Part shown: positions 6,040 to 13,426 of the stretch, piece by piece
Layout of the letters: every line of letters starts with the position of its first letter
How positions within the stretch are numbered: the stretch's first letter is position 1
Origin: an uncultured Ruminococcus sp.
GTDB lineage: Bacteria > Bacillota > Clostridia > Oscillospirales > Ruminococcaceae
NCBI GenBank assembly: GCA_905199285.1
Contig: CAJKFZ010000053.1
Location: 1 to 13,426 of the forward strand
Direction: 5' to 3'
DNA: 13,426 nt
Notes under the pieces: model-generated
What the model was told of the DNA's origin: nothing
Databases searched by the model: none
The model's input: only the letters and a program-made list of their open reading frames with translations
Position numbers and translations under genes: made by a program

Positions 6040-6792
6040 TTATTCAATTCCTGATACTGTAAAGTTTACTTCAACAGTTGTCCATGTGGCAAAATCATCG
6101 AGATTTACAATACATGGCGAATAAGCAGCAGCTGCGTCTGTAGGATTTCCGTCAACAACGAGCGCACCCTCAGTTGAAACCGCATCGTCAGGAAGATCAG
6201 TTACCCACTGGTTATAGATATTTGAACGAAGTTCTTTTCCGTCATCAGAAGATGTATATCCCTTAGCGGCAAGAGTTATCTCTTTTCCGTCAACGACGAT
6301 AGAATCAATAGTAAGAACAGCATTCGGGAATAAAGTTTTTCCGTCCTTGACCATAAGAGCAGAGAACATAAGTCCGGAAGGAACAACGCTGTAATCTCCG
6401 GCATCGCCTGTTGTATCGAGTCTGAATCCGTTTGTATCAGCAGTAACGCTTACTGTATAGCTTCCGTTTCCTGTTATCGGAACAACTCCTGCATTATATG
6501 AAAGCATAGTCTGGGCCGGATCGTCATTGAGTCCGAAATATTTACACCAGCCCTGCTCTTCATTTATAGCAAGATAAGCTTCGCCGGACTGAGCGGCGAT
6601 CGAATCTTCAACCTCCGCATCGTCAACAGCAGCAGTCGGAACAGGAGTATCAGCCTCTGTAGGAGCTTCTGTCGTAGTTTCAGCCTCCGAAGAATCTTTA
6701 GTTTCCGAGCTGCTTCCGCTGCTGCATGAAGCGAATGTTCCGCAAACCATTAACGAAGCCATAATTGCAGCTAAAATTTTCTTGTTATTCAT
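6040..6792 (-). CDS. Surface lipoprotein with a beta-rich, carbohydrate-binding-like domain
   Basis: The 250-residue protein begins with a lipoprotein signal peptide: NNKK, a hydrophobic core, and a FASC lipobox with the lipidated Cys at 23. Residues 24 to about 65 are a Ser/Thr/Glu/Asp/Pro-rich spacer that would hold the domain away from the membrane. The rest, about 68-250, looks like an all-beta domain: GEAYLAINEEQGWCKYFG, VVPITGNGSYTVSV, an FRLDT strand and LTIDSIVVDGKEI. I recall domains with this 'ITG.G.YTVSV ... I..I.VDGKEI' pattern in secreted fibre-degrading enzymes of ruminococci and relatives, where they act as binding modules. I cannot name the family, and there is no catalytic motif. 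The ATG at 6792 has AGAGG nine bases upstream. It has its own promoter and terminator. Capture of sugars at the cell surface is inferred. Confidence 0.65.
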   Translation of the reverse strand: MNNKKILAAIMASLMVCGTFASCSSGSSSETKDSSEAETTTEAPTEADTPVPTAAVDDAEVEDSIAAQSGEAYLAINEEQGWCKYFGLNDDPAQTMLSYNAGVVPITGNGSYTVSVTADTNGFRLDTTGDAGDYSVVPSGLMFSALMVKDGKTLFPNAVLTIDSIVVDGKEITLAAKGYTSSDDGKELRSNIYNQWVTDLPDDAVSTEGALVVDGNPTDAAAAYSPCIVNLDDFATWTTVEVNFTVSGIE

Positions 6793-6889
6793 AATTAATA
6801 ACCTCTTTCTGTAAAAATCGCAGATATCATTACTGAAAGCAGATAAATTAAAGAGGGTTTCATCGAGCCTTCAGATATGCTATAAATAA

Positions 6890-6918
6890 ATAATACACAA
6901 TTTTCACAAAAATTTCAA
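6890..6918 (-). promoter_or_regulatory. Probable sigma-A promoter of the lipoprotein gene
   Basis: The minus strand has TTGAAA (6913-6918), a 17-bp spacer and TATTAT (6890-6895). The start point would be near 6883, giving a leader of about 90 nt. The palindrome AATATGCATATT (6917-6928) overlaps the -35 box, so a regulator may act here. No clear terminator for the ABC operon lies between 6896 and 6974, so readthrough from the exporter genes is also possible. Confidence 0.6.
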
Positions 6919-6928
6919 TATGCATATT
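6917..6928. promoter_or_regulatory. Perfect 12-bp palindrome over the -35 box (possible operator)
   Basis: AATATGCATATT is a perfect palindrome that covers two bases of the -35 hexamer and the ten bases upstream of it. The position suits a repressor or, less likely, an activator of the lipoprotein gene. It could be chance in such AT-rich DNA. Confidence 0.35.
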
Positions 6929-6974
6929 CAACAAAATTCAGCATAATAAAGTTTCATATTGTACAAAATCCACA

Positions 6975-8864
6975 TCAGCTAAGCTCAAACATTCCTGTAT
7001 AGAGCTGATAATATTTTCCATGCTGAGAAATAAGCTCATCATGATTGCCACGTTCAATGATTTTACCCTGTTCAAGAACCATAATAGCGTGAGAATTACG
7101 GACAGTCGAAAGTCTGTGAGCAATAACGAATACCGTTCTTCCCTCCATAAGACTGTCCATACCCTTTTCGATAAGCGATTCTGTTCGTGTATCAATAGAG
7201 CTTGTTGCCTCATCAAGAATAAGTACAGGCGGATCAGCAACAGCGGCTCTTGCAATAGCGAGCAGTTGACGATGTCCCTGACTAAGATTTGCTCCGTCGG
7301 ACGTAAGCATAGTATCATAACCGTTTTCAAGATGACTGATAAAGCTGTCGGCATTAGCAAGCTTTGCTGCTGCGTATATTTCCTCGTCAGTTGCATCAAG
7401 CTTGCCGTATCGGATATTATCCATAACCGTTCCGGTAAACAAATGCGTATCCTGCAAAACAATGGACTGCGAGCGGCGAAGATCGTCTTTTTTGATTTTA
7501 TTTATATTGATGCCGTCGTAGCGTATTTTTCCGTCAGGTACATCGTAGAAGCGGTTTATAAGGTTGGTGATAGTAGTTTTTCCTGCACCGGTTGAACCAA
7601 CGAAAGCGATTTTCTGTCCTGATTTAGCGTAGAGGGAAATGCCGTTAAGAACGGTTTTATTAGGCTCATACCCGAAAACCACCTCATCAAATTCAACTTT
7701 TCCCTTAACTTCCGTGTATGTAACAGTTCCGTCTGCTTTGTGAGGATGCTTCCAAGCCCATCTTCCGGTACGTTCAGCGGATTCAGTTATAGTTCCGTCA
7801 GGAGCAATATTAGCATTAACAAGAGTAACATAACCGTTATCCTCTTCCGGTTCTTCGTCAATAACCTTGAAGATACGCTCTGCTCCGGCAAGAGCCGTTA
7901 AAACTGAGTTAAGCTGCTGTGAAACCTGAGTGATCGGCTGCGAGAACTGTCTTGTGAACTGAAGATAAGATACTACAGTTCCGATAGTCATTCCGCCGAT
8001 ACCCTTTACAGTCATAATACCTCCGGCAATAGCTGTTACTGCATAATGCAGATATGAGAGATTGTTCATTATAGGCATAAGGATATTTGCAAAAGTATTC
8101 GCTCTTGTAGCAGCCTCGCAAAGTTCCCCGTTGAGCTTTTCAAATTCCTCACAGGTCTTATCCTCATGAGTGAAAACCTTAACGACCTTCTGACCGTCTA
8201 TCATTTCCTCAATATAGCCGTTTACAGCTCCGATAGCCTTCTGCTGAGCAATAAAGCCCTTTCCGCTTCTTGAACCGATAGCGCCGATAACTTTAACGAT
8301 AACAAACAGCATAACTACCACAATAATAGTAAGCTGCCAGCTATAAATTAACATAGCTGTGAAAACTCCAACAATCGTGATCGCCGAGCTTATAAACTGA
8401 GCAACGCTGTTGCTGAGCATTTCACGGATAGCGTCAGTATCGTTCGTATAAAGACTCATAAGCTCGCCGTGAGTATGTTTATCGAAATATCTTATCGGAA
8501 GCGATTCCATTTTGCTGAAAAGATCGTTTCTGATACGCATAAGAGTTTCGGTTGAAATTTTAAGCATCATCCTCTGATAGAAGAGTGAAGATAACGCTCC
8601 GAGCAGATAAATTGCTCCCATAACAGTAAGAATCCCTATAAATCCGTTTTTATCCCATTTTCCAAGAGCAAGGCTTTCTTCAATGTTATCAATGAGCGGC
8701 TTGAGGAGATAATTTCCGGCAATTCCTGCTCCGGCGCTTAAAACGATTCCGATAACGACTAAAATAAGCTGAACCTTGAATCCGTACATATAGCTGAAAA
8801 TTCGTTTAAGAGTACCGAAAGCCTGCTCCGACTTTGCTCCGGGATGTACATTTCTTGGCGGCAT
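6975..8864 (-). CDS. ABC exporter half-transporter, catalytic-site subunit (BmrD/LmrD-like)
   Basis: The 629-residue protein has six membrane segments in residues 1 to about 330, then a nucleotide-binding domain. Walker A is GSTGAGKT (423-430), Walker B LILDEATSS with catalytic Glu552, and the H-loop IAHR with His583. The signature is LSQGH (527-531) instead of LSGGQ. A stretch of about 50 residues between the membrane part and the ATPase, with RTGRWAWKHPHKADGT, is typical of this half in Firmicutes pairs. The partner encoded just upstream has the opposite defects. Together they form a heterodimer in which this subunit's Walker motifs and the partner's intact signature make the one active ATP site. 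The two genes overlap by one base (TAATG). It likely exports drugs or lipophilic toxins from the membrane; the substrate cannot be read from sequence. Confidence 0.93.
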   Translation of the reverse strand: MPPRNVHPGAKSEQAFGTLKRIFSYMYGFKVQLILVVIGIVLSAGAGIAGNYLLKPLIDNIEESLALGKWDKNGFIGILTVMGAIYLLGALSSLFYQRMMLKISTETLMRIRNDLFSKMESLPIRYFDKHTHGELMSLYTNDTDAIREMLSNSVAQFISSAITIVGVFTAMLIYSWQLTIIVVVMLFVIVKVIGAIGSRSGKGFIAQQKAIGAVNGYIEEMIDGQKVVKVFTHEDKTCEEFEKLNGELCEAATRANTFANILMPIMNNLSYLHYAVTAIAGGIMTVKGIGGMTIGTVVSYLQFTRQFSQPITQVSQQLNSVLTALAGAERIFKVIDEEPEEDNGYVTLVNANIAPDGTITESAERTGRWAWKHPHKADGTVTYTEVKGKVEFDEVVFGYEPNKTVLNGISLYAKSGQKIAFVGSTGAGKTTITNLINRFYDVPDGKIRYDGININKIKKDDLRRSQSIVLQDTHLFTGTVMDNIRYGKLDATDEEIYAAAKLANADSFISHLENGYDTMLTSDGANLSQGHRQLLAIARAAVADPPVLILDEATSSIDTRTESLIEKGMDSLMEGRTVFVIAHRLSTVRNSHAIMVLEQGKIIERGNHDELISQHGKYYQLYTGMFELS

Positions 8865-10591
8865 TATTCATCGGCTCCTTTCTGCTGGGAATCATATACC
8901 TCACGGTAAATAGCATTTGTTTTCATAAGTTCATCATGAGTTCCGATAGCGGAAATTTTTCCGTCATCCATAACGATTATCCTGTCGGCATCCTGAACAG
9001 ATGAAATTCTCTGAGCGATAATAAATGTAGTAGTTTCCGAAAGCTTCTCACGAAACGCCTTTCTGATGCTGCTGTCGGTAGCCGTATCAACGGCGCTTGT
9101 GGAATCGTCAAGAATAATGATTTTCGGCTTTTTAAGAAGCGCTCTTGCGATGCAAAGTCTCTGCTTCTGTCCGCCGGAAACGTTTACGCCGCCCTGACCG
9201 AGGTCGGTATCGTAGCCGTCCGGAAAATTCATGATAAAATCGTGAGCGCAGGCATCCTTGCAGGCTTCGACGATATCCTCGTCGCTCGCATTTTCGTCAC
9301 CCCAGCGGAGATTTTCCTTAATAGTACCGGAAAACAGAACATTCTTCTGCAAAACCATTGCAACCTGATTTCTAAGGGTTTCAAGAGAATATTCCCTAAC
9401 GTTATGTCCACCGACTATAACATCGCCCTCCGTAGCGTCGTAAAGACGTGGGATAAGCTGAACCAGCGAGCTTTTAGATGAACCTGTTCCGCCAATAATT
9501 CCTATCATTTCGCCTGATTTTATATCGAGATCGATTTTTTCAAGGGCAAGATTATTCATATCATCAAAATAGCTGAAGCTGACGTTCTTAAAGCTTACAG
9601 AACCGTCTTTTGCCGAAACTTCTGCATTTTCGGGATCAGCAATAGAAGGCTCTTCCGATAAAACCTCGTAGATACGCTGCATTGAAGCTCTTGAAATAAC
9701 AAACATAATAAAGAGCATCGAAAGCATCATAAGCGACATAAGAATCTGTCCGACATACATGATAAAACTTGAAAGCTGACCTGTCTGCAAGTTTCCGTCA
9801 ACAGCCATATTTCCGCCGAACCAGAGAATAGCCACTATGCAGGCATACACAACTATCTGCATGATAGGCATATTCAGAATAACAAGCTTCTCGGCGAAAA
9901 CCTGCGCACGTCTTACCTTATCGGTATTTTCCGTAAAGAGCTTTTTTTCGTGTTCTTCTCTGACGAAAGCTTTGACCACTCTTATACCGGTAAGATTCTC
10001 CTGAACCCTTGCGTTCATTCCGTCATATTGTTTAAGCATTTTTTCAAATCTCGGATGAGCGTTTGTAACAATAAAGAACAGCGCTGTTCCAAGAACAGGA
10101 ATAGCAAACAGGAAAACAACAGCAAGATTCGGCTTAATGCAAACCGCCATAACCGTAGCGCTTATCAGCATTATCGGCGCACGGACCGCCGTCCTTATAA
10201 GCATCATAAATGCATTCTGAACGTTTGTTACATCGGTCGTAAGCCTTGTTGTAAGAGAAGCAGTCGAGAATTTATCGACATTCGAAAACGAAAAATCCTG
10301 AACCTTATGGAAAAGTGAATTTCTTAAATTCTTTGCAAATCCCATTGCTGCAACAGCGCTGAGTCTGCCTGCTACAGCTCCGAAAAGGAGAGACAGCAGA
10401 GCCATTGCGACCATAAGTATACCCATTCCGGCAACGTAACTGATTTTTCCGGCTTTGATACCGTTGTCGATAATTTTCGACATAACCATAGGTATCGTAA
10501 CCTCCATAATTACTTCGCCGACAATCGTTATCGGGGCTAAAACAGCCTGTTTTTTATACTCCCCGACCTTAGAAAAAATTGTTTTATACAT
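8864..10591 (-). CDS. ABC exporter half-transporter, degenerate-site subunit (BmrC/LmrC-like)
   Basis: The 575-residue protein has a six-helix membrane domain (residues 1 to about 310) and a nucleotide-binding domain. Walker A is GGTGSSKSS (367-375) and the signature is an intact VSGGQ (471-475). However, the catalytic Glu after Walker B is Asp496 (LDDSTS) and the H-loop His is Gln527 (IAQR). These two changes mark the non-hydrolysing site of heterodimeric exporters such as BmrCD, LmrCD and TM287/288. Its VSGGQ completes the active site of the partner encoded downstream. The ATG at 10591 has AAGGAG nine bases upstream and lies 20 bp after the stop of the MarR regulator, so the three genes form one operon under the promoter at 11207-11236. 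Efflux of toxic compounds is inferred from family and from the MarR linkage. Confidence 0.93.
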   Translation of the reverse strand: MYKTIFSKVGEYKKQAVLAPITIVGEVIMEVTIPMVMSKIIDNGIKAGKISYVAGMGILMVAMALLSLLFGAVAGRLSAVAAMGFAKNLRNSLFHKVQDFSFSNVDKFSTASLTTRLTTDVTNVQNAFMMLIRTAVRAPIMLISATVMAVCIKPNLAVVFLFAIPVLGTALFFIVTNAHPRFEKMLKQYDGMNARVQENLTGIRVVKAFVREEHEKKLFTENTDKVRRAQVFAEKLVILNMPIMQIVVYACIVAILWFGGNMAVDGNLQTGQLSSFIMYVGQILMSLMMLSMLFIMFVISRASMQRIYEVLSEEPSIADPENAEVSAKDGSVSFKNVSFSYFDDMNNLALEKIDLDIKSGEMIGIIGGTGSSKSSLVQLIPRLYDATEGDVIVGGHNVREYSLETLRNQVAMVLQKNVLFSGTIKENLRWGDENASDEDIVEACKDACAHDFIMNFPDGYDTDLGQGGVNVSGGQKQRLCIARALLKKPKIIILDDSTSAVDTATDSSIRKAFREKLSETTTFIIAQRISSVQDADRIIVMDDGKISAIGTHDELMKTNAIYREVYDSQQKGADE

Positions 10592-10611
10592 CTGGCAAAG
10601 CTCCTTTCATA

Positions 10612-11133
10612 TTATTGATTATTTTCCTCATCCGATATCATTTCCCCCATTTTCATTCTGAGAAAACATGAAGCTTCTATCGGATTTGAGAAATCGATAT
10701 CAATTCCCTCGATCTCACGCATTTTATCGGCTATACGATTGAGGTATTGAGTAAGCCGCTCTTTTTCCTCTTCGGAAAAGTCCTCAAAAACAAGCTTATC
10801 GTAATCATCAAAAAAGCTCATATGACGGGTTATAGCCTCTCTGCCCTTATCCGTAAGAGCAAGTCTTTTACAGCGAAGATTTTCGGAATCTACAGTTTTG
10901 GTAACAAGTCCTGCTTTCTGAAGCCTTTTTGTCGAGGTTGCAACAGAAGCCGGAGTAACTCCAAGCATTTCAGCAATATCCGCCTGAGTACAGTTTTCGT
11001 TGCATTCAATAGTTTTCATTATAGTGACCTGACCAAAATGAAGCGGTGATTTTTCGGTTATTCTCCTTATTGCGAGCCGTCTTAGAATATGTATATTCTC
11101 AAACAGTCCGATAATATATTTATTTTCGATCAA
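10612..11133 (-). CDS. MarR-family transcriptional regulator of the exporter operon
   Basis: The protein has about 173 residues. It carries a winged helix: CTQADIAEMLGVTPASVATS is the helix-turn-helix, followed by TKRLQKAGLVTKTV and the wing ending in RLALTDKGREA. The flanking N- and C-terminal helices suit the MarR dimer interface. I place the start at the TTG at 11133, which has GGAGG eight bases upstream. A GTG at 11142 would overlap the ribosome site and add only three residues. MarR proteins usually repress their own operon and let go when a small ligand or oxidant binds. Here the gene leads the operon, and a large palindrome overlaps its transcription start, so autorepression with induction of the ABC exporter is the simplest reading. 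The ligand is unknown. Cys residues exist but show no recognised redox pattern. Confidence 0.9.
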   Translation of the reverse strand: MIENKYIIGLFENIHILRRLAIRRITEKSPLHFGQVTIMKTIECNENCTQADIAEMLGVTPASVATSTKRLQKAGLVTKTVDSENLRCKRLALTDKGREAITRHMSFFDDYDKLVFEDFSEEEKERLTQYLNRIADKMREIEGIDIDFSNPIEASCFLRMKMGEMISDEENNQ

Positions 11134-11163
11134 ATTACACACCTCCGTTCACATACAAAACAA

Positions 11164-11205
11164 TTAAACAGCTAACAATTAAACGTTTAATCATTAGCTG
11201 TTTAA
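11164..11205. promoter_or_regulatory. 42-bp nested palindrome, probable MarR operator
   Basis: TTAAACAGCTAA (11164-11175) and TTAGCTGTTTAA (11194-11205) are perfect 12-bp arms. Concentric with them is a perfect 14-bp palindrome ATTAAACGTTTAAT (11178-11191). Across the 42 bp only two base pairs (11176/11193 and 11177/11192) break the symmetry. It holds four TTAAAC half-sites. It begins immediately after the -10 box, so a bound dimer would cover the transcription start. Two MarR dimers could fit. Confidence 0.8.
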
Positions 11206-11206
11206 C

Positions 11207-11236
11207 ATTATATCACCGGACATCATTTCCTGTCAA
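11207..11236 (-). promoter_or_regulatory. Consensus promoter of the marR-ABC exporter operon
   Basis: The minus strand has TTGACA (11231-11236), an 18-bp spacer and TATAAT (11207-11212), with TG two bases before the -10. The start point would be near 11200, inside the palindrome at 11164-11205. Strong boxes with an overlapping operator fit a tightly repressed, inducible operon. Confidence 0.9.
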
Positions 11237-11269
11237 TGAATAAATTGTAAATTTTCCTTCTAAGCTATA

Positions 11270-11300
11270 AAAAGAGCCTTTTGCAAAATGCAAAAGGCTC
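11270..11300 (-). terminator. Intrinsic terminator of the TPR-protein transcript
   Basis: GAGCCTTTTGC (11274-11284) and GCAAAAGGCTC (11290-11300) are perfect 11-bp arms with a 5-nt loop. On the minus strand TTTTT follows the stem. It lies 10 nt after the stop at 11311 and separates this unit from the exporter operon. Confidence 0.9.
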
Positions 11301-11310
11301 GGTTTCATCT

Positions 11311-12396
11311 TTATTCTTCCGGATTGTCATTCACCGTTCTTGTAATATTGGGTTTTTCATTATTTGCACGGGAAGAAAGTCCAATAGCGGAATCAGGCTC
11401 ATATTTAAGTATCATTTCCTTGATCTTATCATCCTGAGTCAGACCGTAAGTAAGTTTAAGCGCACGAAGAGCATTGCTGATATCATTCTTCATAAGATAA
11501 TACGAAGCAAGATCTGCTGCAAGAGAAACGACATCTTTATCAGGACCAAAATTAATATCGTATTTTTCAAATACCTCTAATATCTTTTCAAGACCTGTAT
11601 ATGCAACAGGCGAACCTTTAAGGTCTGCAAGGTGCTGCATTTCACGTGGGATAGCCGGATTCGGAAACATCATAACACTTGCCGTATAGAAAGCGACAGC
11701 ATCCTCAAACTCATGAAAATCAGTAAGGATATAACCAACGTTGGCATAACATCTTGCTATCGCAGCCATTGCAGAAGCAACCTTGAGCGTTTCCCTTGTG
11801 ATCTCAAGAAGTTTCTTTTTATTATGAAGAAGCTTATAAACCTCCGCCATCTCGAATTTAGGACCGCAATCCACCTGATTATATTCCATAGCCGTATTGA
11901 GAACCGGTATAGCGTCAAGCGGAGAACCTGTTTCAATAAGGATGTATGCATAAGTCGTTATATAAGCGGCAAAATCAAAAGGAGTGCGGTGAAGAGCCTT
12001 TTCCGGCTTAAAAAGCATCTGATAGAGATTATCCTCAAAAGGATTTCTGAAAGAGACATATTTGATCTTTTCGGTTTCCTTGAATTCAACCGTGATTTTC
12101 TTATAAAGCTTTTCAGCAAGAGGCTTTGCATCAACGCATTTTCCCTCGTTAACAAGCTTATTTATCTCTTCATACATCTTATCCATACGAACGCCGTCGA
12201 TATGAGTTATACGGATGATCTCATCACGTTTCTCATCGGACATATTCTCCATTATCAAAGCTCCTGCCGCTTCAACTCCGACGTTATTTTTCTCTTTGAG
12301 AAAACGCTCGGCTTCTTTTTTCAGCATCGCTTCATTTGCTTCGGCATCATCGGTCATTTTGCTTTTAAGCTCATTGTATATCTCATCGTATGACAT
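11311..12396 (-). CDS. TPR-like helical-repeat protein of unknown function
   Basis: The 361-residue protein has no signal peptide or membrane segment, so it is probably cytoplasmic. Residues 1 to about 110 are highly charged and helical (MSYDEIYNELKSKM and an ELK/EAERFLKEKNN stretch). From about 135 to 330 it shows paired helices of TPR type: AAYITTYAYILIETGSPLDA, ARCYANVGYILTDFHEFEDA followed by VAFYTASVMMFP, and LASYYLMKNDISNALRALKL. The last 30 residues are polar and probably disordered. Such scaffolds bind other proteins, but I do not recognise the family and infer no specific role. The ATG at 12396 has GAGGAA upstream. It lies 30 bp after the Pro/Gln-rich gene and shares its terminator, so the two are likely co-expressed and may interact. 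Confidence 0.75.
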   Translation of the reverse strand: MSYDEIYNELKSKMTDDAEANEAMLKKEAERFLKEKNNVGVEAAGALIMENMSDEKRDEIIRITHIDGVRMDKMYEEINKLVNEGKCVDAKPLAEKLYKKITVEFKETEKIKYVSFRNPFEDNLYQMLFKPEKALHRTPFDFAAYITTYAYILIETGSPLDAIPVLNTAMEYNQVDCGPKFEMAEVYKLLHNKKKLLEITRETLKVASAMAAIARCYANVGYILTDFHEFEDAVAFYTASVMMFPNPAIPREMQHLADLKGSPVAYTGLEKILEVFEKYDINFGPDKDVVSLAADLASYYLMKNDISNALRALKLTYGLTQDDKIKEMILKYEPDSAIGLSSRANNEKPNITRTVNDNPEE

Positions 12397-12426
12397 TTTT
12401 ATTTCCTCATTTCGTAGTTTATCTGT

Positions 12427-13426
12427 TTAGAATCCTCTTTTAGCCATATCCTTTTTAAATTTAGCGTCGATCTTATCCTGCTTCTTCTTAGCCTTAAGAT
12501 CAGCCTTGCTCATAAATCTTACATCGTCCTTAGCAGGTTCTGTTTTCTGAACAGGCGCAGAGGTTTTAGGAGCAGATTTTATCGGTCCTTTATACTCATT
12601 TACAGGAACAACATTTTTCTGTTCGGCAGCTTTCTTTTTCGCCAAGGAATCATCGCCCATCTGTGAAAGAACGTCCTCAACGGAAGTAAGGATAGGACTG
12701 TTCGCACGAAGTCCTTGCGTTTCGATAAGGTTTTTATTAGCATAATCCTTCGAGCTTGCAATAGCGTTAACAAAAGCCTGAGAAGTCGATTTAGCGTGAG
12801 GATTAACGGCAATTTTAGAAATATTAGCCGTAGGCTGAACATATGTACTGTTATTTGCAGCTCTGAAATCAGGCTGTTTAACAGGAGCAGGAGCAACCGG
12901 AACAGGTGCTGGTGCAGGCTGAACCGGAGCAGCAGGCTGTACAGGAACTGATGGCTGAACAGGCTGAGCAGCAGGAGTGGTCTGCGGAGCGGACATAATC
13001 GGCTGCTGACCGTTTATCGGTACAAAAATAGGCTGACCGTTAGTATCTGATCCGGTCATCTGCATCTGAACATAAGTATAAACAGGCTGACCGTTCATAT
13101 CATATCCGGCGAACTGCGGAACGCTTATGATCTGCGGCTGAACAGAATTCTGAACAGGAGCAGCAGGCTGTACAACAGGTGCAGGAGTTGGAGCTACAGG
13201 CGCAGGCTGAACAGGTACATTATTTATCGGAGCAGTCTGCGGAATCTGAATATTTTCTACAGGTTTTGGATCTTCGATTTCCTCTATAATAGGTTCTGCT
13301 GCTTCTTCCGGTTCTGGAACTGCGATTTCCTCTATCATAGGTTCTGCAACTTCTTCCGGTTCTGGAACTGTGATTTCCTCTATAATAGGTTCTGCTGCTT
13401 CTTCCGGTTCTGGAACTGCGATTTCC
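12427..13426 (-). CDS. Pro/Gln-rich low-complexity protein with 16-residue tandem repeats, 5' end outside the window
   Basis: The reading frame stays open to the right edge, so the true start is beyond 13426; the ATG at 13338 is inside a repeat copy and has no ribosome site. At least 333 residues are visible. The first part has three copies of EIAVPEPEEAAEPIIE with small changes. A long stretch rich in Pro, Gln, Ala and Val follows, containing two similar motifs, YDMNGQPVYTYVQ and SDTNGQPIFVPINGQ. The next section (ANISKIAVNPHAKSTSQAF, SVEDVLSQMGDD) looks more ordered. The end is strongly basic (SKADLKAKKKQDKIDAKFKK). I see no membrane segment in the visible part. It is probably mostly disordered. 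Function is unknown; a scaffold or linker role, perhaps with the TPR protein encoded 30 bp downstream, is a guess. No promoter for this unit is in the window. Confidence 0.75.
   Translation of the reverse strand, partial: EIAVPEPEEAAEPIIEEITVPEPEEVAEPMIEEIAVPEPEEAAEPIIEEIEDPKPVENIQIPQTAPINNVPVQPAPVAPTPAPVVQPAAPVQNSVQPQIISVPQFAGYDMNGQPVYTYVQMQMTGSDTNGQPIFVPINGQQPIMSAPQTTPAAQPVQPSVPVQPAAPVQPAPAPVPVAPAPVKQPDFRAANNSTYVQPTANISKIAVNPHAKSTSQAFVNAIASSKDYANKNLIETQGLRANSPILTSVEDVLSQMGDDSLAKKKAAEQKNVVPVNEYKGPIKSAPKTSAPVQKTEPAKDDVRFMSKADLKAKKKQDKIDAKFKKDMAKRGF
13282..13425 (-). repeat. 48-bp tandem repeat, at least three copies, in frame
   Basis: Three 48-bp units lie at 13378-13425, 13330-13377 and 13282-13329, each coding for EI(A/T)VPEPEE(A/V)AEP(I/M)IE. 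The first and third encode identical residues; the middle one differs at three positions (T, V, M). Near identity at DNA level implies recent duplication or ongoing homogenisation. The array reaches the window edge, so the real copy number is unknown. Confidence 0.9.

Noticed and set aside
13336..13338. ATG as the start of the Pro/Gln-rich protein
   Set aside because: It is the Met variant of an Ile codon in the 48-bp repeat, the frame is open upstream to the edge, and no ribosome site precedes it.
13282..13425. CRISPR array
   Set aside because: The 48-bp units are directly adjacent without spacers and stay in frame in a coding region.

Overview
All recognisable genes lie on the minus strand, and the DNA is moderately AT-rich. 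The window suggests an anaerobic Gram-positive plant-fibre degrader of the genus Ruminococcus or a close relative. The evidence is a secreted pectin lyase with an N-terminal dockerin and a long polythreonine linker, strong GGAGG-type ribosome binding sites and consensus sigma-A promoters. The genus is an inference and no species can be named.

Layout, left to right. Positions 1-334 hold no gene, but a good leftward promoter (169-197) probably serves a gene beyond the left edge. Positions 380-2320 are a compact three-gene cassette of phage tail-tip or fibre type, read leftward: a baseplate/fibre-like protein, a GLUG-type beta-helix protein, and a small protein built of NGYP repeats. A strong terminator closes it at 335-365, and a second terminator hairpin sits just upstream of its first gene (2379-2410). 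No other phage genes are visible. Positions 2530-2671 hold a chain of strong hairpins that looks like a dispersed intergenic repeat.

Positions 2700-5747 encode a 1015-residue dockerin-bearing rhamnogalacturonan lyase (PL11 type) with its own consensus promoter and a palindrome near the transcription start. Positions 6040-6792 encode a surface lipoprotein with a Ruminococcus-style beta-rich domain. Positions 6975-11133 are a drug-exporter operon: a MarR-family regulator, then two half-transporters forming a heterodimeric ABC exporter with one degenerate ATP site. Its promoter is followed directly by a 42-bp near-perfect palindrome, the likely autoregulatory operator.

Positions 11311-13426 hold two poorly characterised genes in one transcription unit: a Pro/Gln-rich low-complexity protein that runs off the right edge, with a 48-bp tandem repeat, and a TPR-like helical-repeat protein.

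Functionally, the lyase and perhaps the lipoprotein belong to plant polysaccharide attack at the cell surface. The MarR-ABC operon is an inducible efflux module. The phage-like cassette and the right-edge pair are the least understood parts.
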